Origin: a virus
Length of the DNA: 32,496 nt
Direction: 5' to 3' (one strand)
IMG/VR virus record: IMGVR_UViG_3300048549_000540
Span: 1 to 32,496 of that record
A program made the translations under genes and the position numbers. Position 1 is the stretch's first letter; every line of letters starts with the position of its first letter. The notes under the pieces were generated by a model that saw nothing but the letters and a program-made list of their open reading frames with translations, was not told the origin of the DNA and did no database searches. This document shows positions 14,540-24,700 of the stretch, piece after piece.

Positions 14540-17500
14540 TCACATTGCTCCCGCCCAGAAAGTGAAGCCTTTCGTCTTCGTCTTTGTGTCAACGTAAGTC
14601 TTGACTGCCTTCTGCGTAGGAACTTTAGCGTTGCTATTTGCAGACATGGTTACATCCGCCGAGAACTCGTTAATAGATTCACCGATTTGAGCACCGATGG
14701 AACCAAGTCTCAAGGATGATAGACCAGACAAGTCGAAGGAAGATGCGTTCAAGGTTGTGCTACCAGTTGCCTGGTTAACTTTGAAGTAACGACCAACGGT
14801 GAAGTTACCATCTTGGTCCGTGGATACGAAGAACACACGACCAGGGAAGTTTTCAGTAACCTCATTACCTGGTGCAGGTGCCGATAGAGGCTGACCTGGC
14901 CAGTTAGTCTGGGTCTTGTTACCAGTACCGATATCCAGGAAGTCATGACCAGTTAGTCTGACTTGTGAATACAGGTATCTGATTCTTGTAGCTTGACGAT
15001 CGTAAGTTGCACTAGGCTTCTCTTCTGCAAGAACAACCAGTACAGTACCAGTTGTAATTGTTGCGGATTGGGAAACCTGCATGAACTCACTGTCAATCTT
15101 GATGTAGTCAGAGGATAGAGTACCCGTAGACGTTTCAACAAGAATAACTGTGTCAGATGCTGTTAGGTCTCTAGCGGTAGTTGTCTCGGTAGGAACCTTG
15201 ATCTGAAGTGCTCTGACTGTAACGCCAGAGTTATGTGCAGCACCAGTGGTGCCTTCTACTCCTCTGATAACTTCAACAGAAGTTGCAGTTGGGAACGAAA
15301 CGACTTCCATCATCTCGTCTTCGATGATGACATAACCACCAGTGTTAATGCCAGTAATCGAAGCAACTTGGATGACAGTGCCAACCGCGTCACTAACAGG
15401 AGCAGATAGAGATGTTGCAGTACCAGTTTGGTATCTAGCAACAGTGCTCAAACCATCATGAGTTGTAGCAGCAGAACCAAGAAGTCCTCTGGTTACAGTC
15501 AGTTCTCCACGTCCAGTAGGACCAGCGTAAGAAGAGTTAGCAACAACATAAGTGAATAGATCAGAACCGAGTCCACCAGGACCAGTGATGTATTCAATAG
15601 AACCACCTGGGTCAGGAGCAGCGGTTAGACCACCGAGAACAAAGGTGAAACCTGACATACCCTTTTGAGCGTCAGAGTTGTTGACCAGAGTTGCAGTTGC
15701 TGTAGAATTGCTACCAGTGACAACTTCGTTCTGTGCAAAGTTACCTTTGAGAGGACGGATAAGAATCTTATCTGCCGAAGGTTGGAAACTAGTAATTTCA
15801 CCAACTGCACCAGAAGTACCACCCGTAACATTCTCGGCACTTTCAAAAGTTGCGCCTGTAGATAGGGTAAGGGGATCGTAGTTGAGTTCGATACCGTCGA
15901 TGAATCCATCGAGAGTAGACTCATTTTCGTTGAAACCAGAGGAAACAATAGCGTAAGTACCCCAGGAGGAGTTACCTGCCAAGGATCTGATTCTACCGCC
16001 TCTAGTAGAGGTGTAAGAGATGTGGCAATAGTAGGTGAAGCAGGATACGATTTCAGCAGCGCCGTTGTTCGTAATCCAGAAACCTACACCACCGCTTTCG
16101 TGGATGTTAGTCCAGGAGTCAAAAACGATAGACTTGTTAGAAGGAGTTCCAGTTCCGTCATACTTATCGTGAACACCACCGTCAACAATTGCACCAATAC
16201 CAGTCTGGGAGAATGCAGAACACTGCGAAACGTAAGGAGACTTGGAGATTGGGGAGTTGGGGTTCAGTCTAACGAATACACCATCTGGAGTAGAGGTGTT
16301 CATATCCTTTGGATCGGATACAGAAGGAACGAATCCTGCCATACCGTCCATAACGAGATCCTTCAGCATCGATCTGTTAGACAGATAGAAGAGAGTTGCG
16401 TTCTCGTTATTGAGAGTGTTCACGGTGTTAAGTGCGATATTAGCACCACCATTGTCGAAAGTATCGGAGGTAGTCCAGACGCCGCCAGTAAGAGGCATAA
16501 CGTCGATGCTAGCACCACCGTCTCTGACATCCATGATCTGTGCGGTCTTATCGCCAGCACCATTTGTGCATGTCTCGCCAATGACTCTCTCTGCAGCAAG
16601 AGGAATCGTTGCAAGTGTTAGTCTTTGGATGTTAGAAGGTTGTCCAACGTTTGGTTTAACGGTGGACGTTCTCATGTTGTCACCAATGATCGAAACGTTC
16701 TCGGGAACGATGATTGGTAGAGTTTCGTTATAGATACCTGCCTTAACATAAATGGTAGCAGGACCAGTAACAAGACTTACTGCATGAGAGAGTGAAGCAA
16801 ATGCTTTGCTGATGTTAGAACCGTCGTTTAGGTCGTTACCATTTGTGGTAACATAGTAAACAGGGTCGGTAACATTGTTGTTTTCCCATGCGGGGAATCC
16901 GTTAGAATCAACGGATAGAACTTGACCAGTTGTTCCAATAGGTAGTCTTGCAGCACCTGAACCAGAGATGTAAAGAACATCACCAGCATCGGTTAGTACG
17001 TTAGACTGTGCGCCTTGGGTCAGGGAGTTCCAGTAGTCTCCGTTAACATCTAGTTCAGGTTCGTTGCCAGTTGTTTCGGCAACACAGATGTAGGAGTTAC
17101 TTGCTCTGGTGACAGCATCACCAGGTTGGTAAGTTGTGCTTGTATCCCAAGTGCCTCTCCAGGTGAAACCACCAACAACGAAGTCCCAATCAGAAGGATT
17201 AGATCCAGGTGTGGAGTTTGTGTTGGTTGTTTTAGCAACGTAGGAGTTACCACCAAGGAGTACAACGTCACCAGGCTTGTATTCGGTGCTGTTGCTCCAT
17301 GTACCAACTACCTTGAAACCAGTAGTTAGGATCTCCCAGTCACTACCAATAGTGCTATTGGGTTGTGAACCAGTAGAGATTGTTTGAGCAACATAAGAGT
17401 AACCACCGAAAGTTACAATGTCACCTGGTTGGTATTCAGTATTGGTGTCCCACGTATCTTCAAACTTCAGTCCGTTAATATACGAGACGAAGTTTGCAGC

Positions 17501-17812
17501 AGCGAAAGATCCGCTGGAAGTGTGGGGGTTGACAACCCTATACTGATCATTGCCATACTTGACAATATCATTAGTTCTATAGAAGGTTGCATCTGCCCAT
17601 TCACCTCTGTGGTAAATGCCTTCGGTATGGAGTTGCCATCTGGCACCATCCGATCCATACCATTGCGCCTCATTCGATGCTGACGTGTGGTTTGAAATAC
17701 AAACAAAAGTGTTTGCACCAAACTTAACGATGTCATCGATGACGTATGCAGTGGCAACTGTCCAGTCGCCCCTCCAATTAAACTTAAGTCTGCCTAATCT
17801 GAAATCTGCCAT
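14540..17812 (-). CDS. Virion protein with five carbohydrate-binding-like modules and a beta-helix
   Basis: 1090 aa. The N-terminus holds five tandem modules of about 50 residues (11-61, 65-113, 115-163, 166-212, 216-263). Each has the pattern W-(5-6)-Y-x-x-(G/N)-D-x-V-x-x-G-x-x-(S/Q)-Y-x-(A/C), then a Trp, the form of small chitin-binding-type (CBM5/12-like) modules. A linker (VLTDAGDVLYIS) leads to VYYVTTNGNDLNDG and IYVKAGIYNETLPI, the usual entry to a pectin-lyase-like right-handed beta-helix, followed by several repeated Thr/Gly-rich domains (for example SVEVIRGVEGTTG). It ends KVPTQKAVKTYVD, a fibre-type C-terminus. Most likely it is a tail spike or fibre that binds surface polysaccharide; no catalytic residues can be assigned. 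Confidence 0.88.
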   Translation of the reverse strand: MADFRLGRLKFNWRGDWTVATAYVIDDIVKFGANTFVCISNHTSASNEAQWYGSDGARWQLHTEGIYHRGEWADATFYRTNDIVKYGNDQYRVVNPHTSSGSFAAANFVSYINGLKFEDTWDTNTEYQPGDIVTFGGYSYVAQTISTGSQPNSTIGSDWEILTTGFKVVGTWSNSTEYKPGDVVLLGGNSYVAKTTNTNSTPGSNPSDWDFVVGGFTWRGTWDTSTTYQPGDAVTRASNSYICVAETTGNEPELDVNGDYWNSLTQGAQSNVLTDAGDVLYISGSGAARLPIGTTGQVLSVDSNGFPAWENNNVTDPVYYVTTNGNDLNDGSNISKAFASLSHAVSLVTGPATIYVKAGIYNETLPIIVPENVSIIGDNMRTSTVKPNVGQPSNIQRLTLATIPLAAERVIGETCTNGAGDKTAQIMDVRDGGASIDVMPLTGGVWTTSDTFDNGGANIALNTVNTLNNENATLFYLSNRSMLKDLVMDGMAGFVPSVSDPKDMNTSTPDGVFVRLNPNSPISKSPYVSQCSAFSQTGIGAIVDGGVHDKYDGTGTPSNKSIVFDSWTNIHESGGVGFWITNNGAAEIVSCFTYYCHISYTSTRGGRIRSLAGNSSWGTYAIVSSGFNENESTLDGFIDGIELNYDPLTLSTGATFESAENVTGGTSGAVGEITSFQPSADKILIRPLKGNFAQNEVVTGSNSTATATLVNNSDAQKGMSGFTFVLGGLTAAPDPGGSIEYITGPGGLGSDLFTYVVANSSYAGPTGRGELTVTRGLLGSAATTHDGLSTVARYQTGTATSLSAPVSDAVGTVIQVASITGINTGGYVIIEDEMMEVVSFPTATSVEVIRGVEGTTGAAHNSGVTVRALQIKVPTETTTARDLTASDTVILVETSTGTLSSDYIKIDSEFMQVSQSATITTGTVLVVLAEEKPSATYDRQATRIRYLYSQVRLTGHDFLDIGTGNKTQTNWPGQPLSAPAPGNEVTENFPGRVFFVSTDQDGNFTVGRYFKVNQATGSTTLNASSFDLSGLSSLRLGSIGAQIGESINEFSADVTMSANSNAKVPTQKAVKTYVDTKTKTKGFTFWAGAM

Positions 17813-17827
17813 GTTTATGCTGCCTTA

Positions 17828-18220
17828 TTATTTGGGTCCTTCGGTGGTAAAATCATAATTTTCATTGAAACGAATTACAAAGTATCCGTCATCATCAATA
17901 AAATAGCTAATCTTGCGACTATCAAATCTATACTGTTGGTATTTATCTTGTGGATGATTCTTATATGACTTCGATTCAGTAGTTTCTTCTACGTAGTCAT
18001 ACACACCTGTAGCAATATCTAGGTATGGGGTTCCGTCTAAACGGTAGAAATCTCCAATTTCATCATCAATAGATCTAATTCTGGTGTAACGCAGCATTCC
18101 ATCATCATCTCTTTGAAGAGCGTGAATGGTAAAGTCGTTACCGAGGGTATAGCTATTGGAAGAAAAGGATTGCCCCGTCCCCCCAGATTGTTGATAGCTA
18201 TCGCTGATAAACATTGTCAT
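17828..18220 (-). CDS. Small conserved-type virion-region protein (130 aa)
   Basis: No named family recognised. It is rich in Tyr, Asp and Ser, with FTIHALQRDDDGMLRYTRI (30-48), a second half rich in aromatic and acidic residues (YFIDDDGYFVIRF) and no membrane segment. The start ATGA overlaps the stop of the tropism-determinant-like gene, so the two are likely translated together. Tandem stops (TAATAA) end it, 15 bases before the 1090-aa gene. Location suggests a fibre connector or accessory protein; this is inference only. Confidence 0.75.
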   Translation of the reverse strand: MTMFISDSYQQSGGTGQSFSSNSYTLGNDFTIHALQRDDDGMLRYTRIRSIDDEIGDFYRLDGTPYLDIATGVYDYVEETTESKSYKNHPQDKYQQYRFDSRKISYFIDDDGYFVIRFNENYDFTTEGPK

Positions 18221-18675
18221 ACAATTACCCTCCAGTAGTTACCGTCCCAAATTAGTTGCACTCTCGCTCCTTTCAAGTCGAATACTAAAGGACTGGAAAT
18301 AACTCCAAAAGTGTTTTGAAATTCTCTTCCAATTGGATCGACGATTGTTACATTATTTGTATCCCACGTAAAATTAATATCAATGAACTCCAATGTGTCC
18401 CCTGCTTTAGGAACCAATTGATTGTTATACAAAGGCAGAGTCAGTGTGAGTGGTCCACCTGACGAGTCTACGAGATAACGAAGACTAGTGCCAAGCGTGA
18501 CACTCTGATTTAGATACTCCCACCGAGCACGAAAAACATCAAATCCACCGTTAGTTGTCCCATCATGGACAACCGCCATATTTTTATCAGTATCAATGGT
18601 CAACTCACCCTGCGCTCCCGCGAAGTGAGCATGTTCAGCAGTAGTACCTCTTCTAAACTGTACCTGGGTAGTCAT
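18217..18675 (-). CDS. Fibre protein with Mtd-N-like N-terminus (152 aa)
   Basis: Residues 4-45 (VQFRRGTTAEHAHFAG, then GELTIDTDKNMAVVHDG) match the short beta-prism repeat seen at the N-terminus of major tropism determinant and many tail fibres: Q-x-R-R-G-T, E-x, GEL-x-x-D and VHDG. The second half (LTLTLP ... WDGNYWRVI) is the small beta domain also found as the 109-aa gene at 13800-14129. A perfect late box is 25 bases upstream. No Shine-Dalgarno is clear. It probably sits at the virion surface as a fibre component. No reverse transcriptase or template repeat is present, so it is not evidence for a diversity-generating system. Confidence 0.85.
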   Translation of the reverse strand: MTTQVQFRRGTTAEHAHFAGAQGELTIDTDKNMAVVHDGTTNGGFDVFRARWEYLNQSVTLGTSLRYLVDSSGGPLTLTLPLYNNQLVPKAGDTLEFIDINFTWDTNNVTIVDPIGREFQNTFGVISSPLVFDLKGARVQLIWDGNYWRVIV

Positions 18676-18700
18676 TAAAATTAATTTAGGATACCAATGT

Positions 18701-18708
18701 TATTTATA
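18701..18708 (-). promoter_or_regulatory. T4-type late promoter box TATAAATA
   Basis: A perfect box directly after the tandem TAA TAG stops of the 2130-aa gene and 25 bases before the ATG at 18675. Confidence 0.75.
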
Positions 18709-18711
18709 CTA

Positions 18712-21700
18712 TTAAATAATCCATCCATAGGTACGTGGTGGAGCAACATCAATCTTGACAGTTGCTGCGCTACCAGCGATGTAGATGTGAACATCTGGTC
18801 TGTGCTGGAGTAGTGGGAAGTAGACGCTGCGAACATCGACCTTGATAGATCCAGTACCAAAGATACGGAGAGAAATGCCGATGATGGAATCGACATCGAC
18901 CGTAATTTGACCAGATCCCTCGTAACCAAAGGAGCGAAGAACCTTCGCCTCGCCAGTGGTTGCAATCTCTGTGCCTTCTTCTGGTGGGTTGGCGGTTCTG
19001 CTTTCTGCTGCAGTACCAGATAGTTGAACTTCTGTCTGACCTGCATAAGGTGCTCTGACGAATGCAACACTTGCTTCGCCAGAAGTTTTGATCTCTGTGT
19101 CGCCAGTGTATACCTTGGTGATAGCAGGTTTGACCTGACCGAGGAAGTCGAAGATTGCGACGTTCTCGACAGTAATTGTTCTGGACTCTGCTGCACTGTC
19201 GAATGCATACAGGTCTCCAGAACCAGTGAATACTCTGGATCTTGGAGTTGCTGCACGACCAGCAATGTTGACATCTGCGAGCAGACTTGGTACAAAGGCA
19301 ACTCTTTCTGCTGCACCAGAGAACGAGAAGATAGAACCAAATCCAGATTCTGCATTGGTAATTCTCTCGACTGCTTCGCCAGATAGATTGAAGAGAACTT
19401 GCTCTCCAACATAATCGTATGCAACTTTCTCGTCGCTCGTAACGAAACTGAAGAGATTGCCGTCGCCAATGTGGGAGACTGTGATAACAATCTTCGCTTC
19501 GCCAGTAATGTCGTATAGACCTTCTGCTGGTGGAGCAACAGTTCTGGATTCTGCTGCACCGTTGAGTGCGAAGAGAGAACCAGATCCATAGTAAGCACGA
19601 GTAGAACGTAGAGTCGCAATACCAGCTGTGGAGAATAGTAGATCCTTCTCCAGTGGGTTGACAGTAATGGATTCTGCTGCACCAGAGAATGTACCAATTC
19701 TGATGTCTCCAACGTAGGAGAGAGTAATAACAATACGACCAGCACCAGATAGAGTTGCTGTTCCAGAACCGATGTGTATCTTGGTGGTTGTTCCGTTGTT
19801 GTCTTCTGCTGCGAAGATTCTTGCGTCGGCAAGTTTGACTTCCGATACAGAAGTTCTGTATGCTGCTCTGCCTCCAATGGAGAACAGCATGTCTTTTTCG
19901 AGAGGATTGAAGGTAACAGACTCTGCTGCACCAGAGAATGTTCCGATGTTGACCTGAACAACCTCGTCTCTCGCGACACGCTCGACCGCAGTACCACTGA
20001 CAGGAATGACACCTTCGACATTCCAGTTGGGGGTGAATCTGATGTCTGCTGCTTCTGGGTAGATTCTGATCTGACCAGTACCAACAAATGCATTGGTTCT
20101 TCTTTCTGCAGCGATGCCAGCAACATCGAAGAGCAGATCTCTTTCCAGAGGATTGAAGGTGACTGCTTCTGCAGCACCAGAAAGAGTTGCGATGTTGCCT
20201 TCGCCAACAAAGTCTCTTGCTCTGGTGGTAGCAGCAACGCCACTAATCTTGGATAGAGTCTGTGGTTGCTCTGCAAACGTGAGGAGTGCGCGACCTGCAG
20301 ATCCTCTGAACTTGAAGAGGGAACCAAAGAAGATCTCTCTGAATGTTGCTTTCTCTTCTGCGAGACCAGTAACATTGAGATGTGCTGTAAACTCTGGAAG
20401 TTTTCTGGTGACAGATTCGGAGGTGAATCCATTGGAGAAGATAGCACCAGTTCCGACATATACTTCGGTGTTCTTCTCGATTGCAACACCGCTGACAGCA
20501 ACACGAACGGTTGGTTGCTCTGCAAATGTGCGAAGAGGAATAACGACCTCTCCAGAAAGGAGAAGATGTGCAGTTTCTTCTGGTGGATTGAATCCAACTG
20601 CCTCGACTGCAGAACCACGGAAGAGAATGTCTCCTTCTCTGACTGGAGGAATCTTGAATGTGACAGATTCTGAAGTGAATCCTCCAGAGAATAGAGTACC
20701 GAATCCACCGTATACATCGACGTGAATATAATCGCCAACACCACTGACAGGAATAACCCCGAATGGTTGCTCTGCAAATGTACGAATTTCTGGAGATGTG
20801 GATCCAGAGAGTTTGATCTCTGTTCCTTCGACTGCAGGTGCTGCGGTGAATGCCTCTGTAGCAATACCACCCATGGAGAACAGAAGCTGTCTCTCCAGAG
20901 GATTCGCGGTGAAGGATTCTGCTGCTCCAGACAGTGCTGCAATACGACCACTTCCCCTGTAATGGGGGACAAATCTTTCTCCACCCTGACCGAGGATCGT
21001 AGCAGTACCAAATGGTTGCTCTGCAAACGTAAGGATCTCTGGTTCGGTTGTTCCAGACAGAGTGAGACGAGCGAGTCCAGACTCGACAACCGTTGCCTTG
21101 ACTGTGCCACGACCAGTAAAGTCGAACAGAGTGAAGAATGGATCTGGACTTCCTGTTCTGGATTCTGCTGCACCAGAAAGAACAGAGATAGAACCAGAAC
21201 CATTGAAGTTCGGGATGAATCTTTCGCCAGCGTTGCCACTGACCTTGATAAGATTTCTCTTCTCTTCTGCAACAGCAACTGCCTCGACTGCGCCAGACAG
21301 TGCAAACAGTGAACCAGAACCAGTGTATGCTGCTGTTGCTTTCTCTGTTGCCGTTCCAACAAAGTCGAACAGACCAATGAGATCGTCTGGACTTGCTGTA
21401 ACTGCCTCGGCAGCACCAGACAATGTGGAGATAACACCAGTTCCAGCATAGGATGGTGTGTACTTGACGCCAGAGATACCGCGAAGAACAATCGTGTTCT
21501 CTTGGAATCCTGCGAATGCAACTGCAGAAGATGCTCGACCATCCAATCTGATGGTGCCGCCACCATTGAAGTTGGGGATTCTTCTTGTGGCAGCGAATCC
21601 AACAAAGTCGAATAGACCAGTAAGATCGTCTGGACTGAATGTTGCAGATTCTGCTGCGCCACCAGTGTTGAATAGAACACCACTTCCCTCGTGTTTGTTG

Positions 21701-24700
21701 GGAAGTTTGACGAATACATCGCCAGAAAGCTTGAGTGTTGGTTTGTCCAGAACTGCGATGTGACGCAGATTGATGACAACCTTGACTCCACCAGAAAGAC
21801 CAGAGAACTTGAATAGATGACCGAAGGGGTATCTGGAAGCATCGAGATCTGGATCTCTGATGAACTGATAATCTTCGGTAGCATCTGGAGTATTGATGTT
21901 GGGGAGACCACCAATATTTTCCTGTTCTAGGAATCCATAATCGAAGAAGTCGCCACCACCAGTCTCGACAAGATCGACAAGTCTATCATTTCTGTAGTCT
22001 TGAATGACCTTGGTTGCATGGTTAGCAATGACCCAAGAATCAATGACTGGCGAAGCAACAGAACCATAGCTGATTCTGTTGAGTAGATCAATAGAACTGG
22101 AGTTGTAATGATATGTTCTACGCTCATCGAGATTGTTGAAGCTGAAGAGATCTCCACGCGCAGGAGGATTGAATGCAGTTCTCTCGACAAGTGTACCAGA
22201 AAGGGTTGCTGTACCAGATCCATTCCAGTTGGGAACGTATGCAACTTTCGCTTCGCCTGTAATTGTAAATACAGGATCTTGACGTGGATAGTCGAATGCA
22301 ACTGCTTCTTCTCCACCGTTGATGGCAAATAGTTCTCCTTTGCCTTCGTATGCAAAGCTTCTTGCATCTGTCGTGCTGACAGGTAGAGGAAGAATACCAG
22401 AACCCTTGTATGCTTTGGTGAAGGTGTCTGTTGCAACACCCGTAAACTCGATGGGTACAAAGGCAATCCATCTTGGCAACACTCTGACAATAGTGTTGAT
22501 ATCGATGGTGATGGATCCAGAACCAACATGGACAGGTCTGAAGTTGACATCAGCAGCACCACTAACCTGTGGACCACCCATTGCATATCGGGTGACTGTC
22601 TCGGTGATGCCTTCATAGTCATCCGTGATGGATGGGAAGAAGTCATTGACAGATCCATAATCGAAGTAAGAACCAGAGGTAGAACCACCAGTTACAAGAT
22701 CAATAATTCTCTGGTCCTTACGACTCTCAATCGTATCATTAGCGATAGACTGGATCGTGATGGAGTCGATTGGGTTGGCAGCAACCGAACCATAATCCAG
22801 AGGAGTGAATATAGTGTCGGAAGTATGACTGTAGTGATACGTTCTTTTCTCGACAAGGTTGCCCATGTCGAAGAGGACACCAGATCCAACCTCGCTGAAT
22901 GTAGTTCTTTCGACGTGCTCGACATCGATAGTGGCAACACCAGAACCATTGAAGTTTGGTACGAATGCAACTTTTGTGTCGCCAGTAACATCGAAGAGGA
23001 CATATCCACGATATGGTGCTTTCTCGTATGCGATAGAAGCTTCGCCAGATGTGGAGAAGGTTCCTTGACCTTCGTAACCAAAGGTTCTTCTTTCTTCTGC
23101 TTTCTCGAAGTTGAATAGATTGCCATCTCCAATGAAGCGTTTGACGACCGCATCTTGAGCCTCGCCTTTGACCTCGATGTTGACATTGGCAATCCATCTG
23201 GGTTTCGTTCTGCCACGACCCTCGACAAAAGCAAACAGGTCACCCTTACCAACGTAAGAGAACTCTCTCCTGACTGATGCAGTACCCTGAACCAGCAGAT
23301 CTCCCATTGCATAACGAGAGATGGATTCCATGATGGAACCATAGTCTTCGCGAACAGTCTCTGGAGCGTCCTGACCATTGATAAGAATTTGACCATAGTC
23401 CAGATAAGATCCAGAAGTAGTGCCACCTACTACCAGGTCAATAATTCTGTCGTCCTTACGACTTTCAATGGTCTCATTAGCAATAGATTGAATCGTAATA
23501 GATTCAATTGGAGTATCGGCAACAGATCCGTAGTTGCGATACTGGAAGATATCATTAGATGTGCTGCTGTAATGATATGTGATTTTCTCGACAGCAGTCT
23601 CGAAGTTGAATAGAGTTCCAGATCCTTTGTAATGATCTGTCTGTCTCTCGACCGCCGTGCCTTCTGTCTTGACTGTACCTTGTGAAATCCAATTGGGGGA
23701 GAAAGCAACTCTTGCTTCGCCCTGTAGTGGCAGGATAGCAGTGCTTTCTGGTGGGTTGGCACCAACCGCTTCAGAGGCACCAGAGAAGGCGTAGAGGGCA
23801 CCAGAACCGTTGTATGCATATGTTCTCTTATCTTCGGCGTTATTAACGCTGAAGAGCGAACCAGAACCTTTGTGCAGCAGACTGAAGTTTGTCTTCGATG
23901 CACCAAAGATTCCAATGTTGACAAAGGCAATCCATCTTGGTTTCGTTCTGCCGCGACCATTGACGAATGCGAACAGTCCACCAGAACCAATAAAGTTGGG
24001 AGTAAATACTTGCTTGGCAGTACCACTGATTGGGAACAGACCGAATGGATAGTCTGTCTGATTAGTAAGAATCTCACCCCAGTCAAGTCCGACTGTAGAT
24101 GGAGTCTGCTCACCATCAGTGAGAATAGTACCGAAGTCTAGGAATGCACCAGAAGTAGATCCAGATACAACTAGATCAATAATTCTTTCGTTTGCACGAC
24201 TCTGGATTGTCTCGTTAGCAATCGACTGAATCGTAATAGAATTGATCGGTGATTCAGCAACCGATCCAAAGTTCTCATAGGTAAAGTAATCGATGCTGGA
24301 ATTGTTGTAATCCCAGACAACTTTTTCTTCTGTAGAAGAGATGCCGAATAGAGTTCCTTCACCGACATAATCGTATGTCTGTTTGAAGGTAGTGGTGCTG
24401 AAGTTGAACAGGACACCAGAACCAACCCAGTTGGGTCTGAAGCTGATATCAGCATCACCATGGACGTTGAATAGTGTCTTGCGATCTTCTGGGGATGTCT
24501 TAACAACAGCCTCACCAGCAAAGCTACCGCTGAATAAGGTGCCGAATACATTCCAGTTAGGAGCATACGCAATTTTAGTGTCACTACGAAGGGGTAGTAG
24601 TCCCTCCGTAGCAATCGCAGGTACATAATGAGTGTTGGCATTGCCAGCAACCCACAGTGTTCCAGAAACGATGTATGGAGCATCCAGTCTGTATCTGGAT

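Noticed and set aside
16022-16621. Plus-strand open frame of 199 codons opposite the 1090-aa gene
   Set aside because: No ribosome site, no domain, and composition is that of antisense translation of a Gly/Thr/Val-rich protein.
17940-17947. GATAAATA box inside the 130-aa gene
   Set aside because: More than 120 bases before the next ATG and within coding sequence; probably chance, and a reminder that single variant boxes are weak evidence.
12841-18675. Diversity-generating retroelement suggested by an Mtd-N-like fibre protein next to highly variable adhesins
   Set aside because: No reverse transcriptase gene and no template/variable repeat pair is visible; the Mtd-N-like motif is widespread in ordinary fibres.
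18681-21914. A second minus-strand open frame of 1077 codons running inside the giant repeat gene
   Set aside because: Its translation is Ser/Leu/Gln-rich without any domain, it ends at the same zone as the short repeats, and it exists because the repeats and biased codons avoid stops in that frame. The in-frame protein with clear repeats is the real one.
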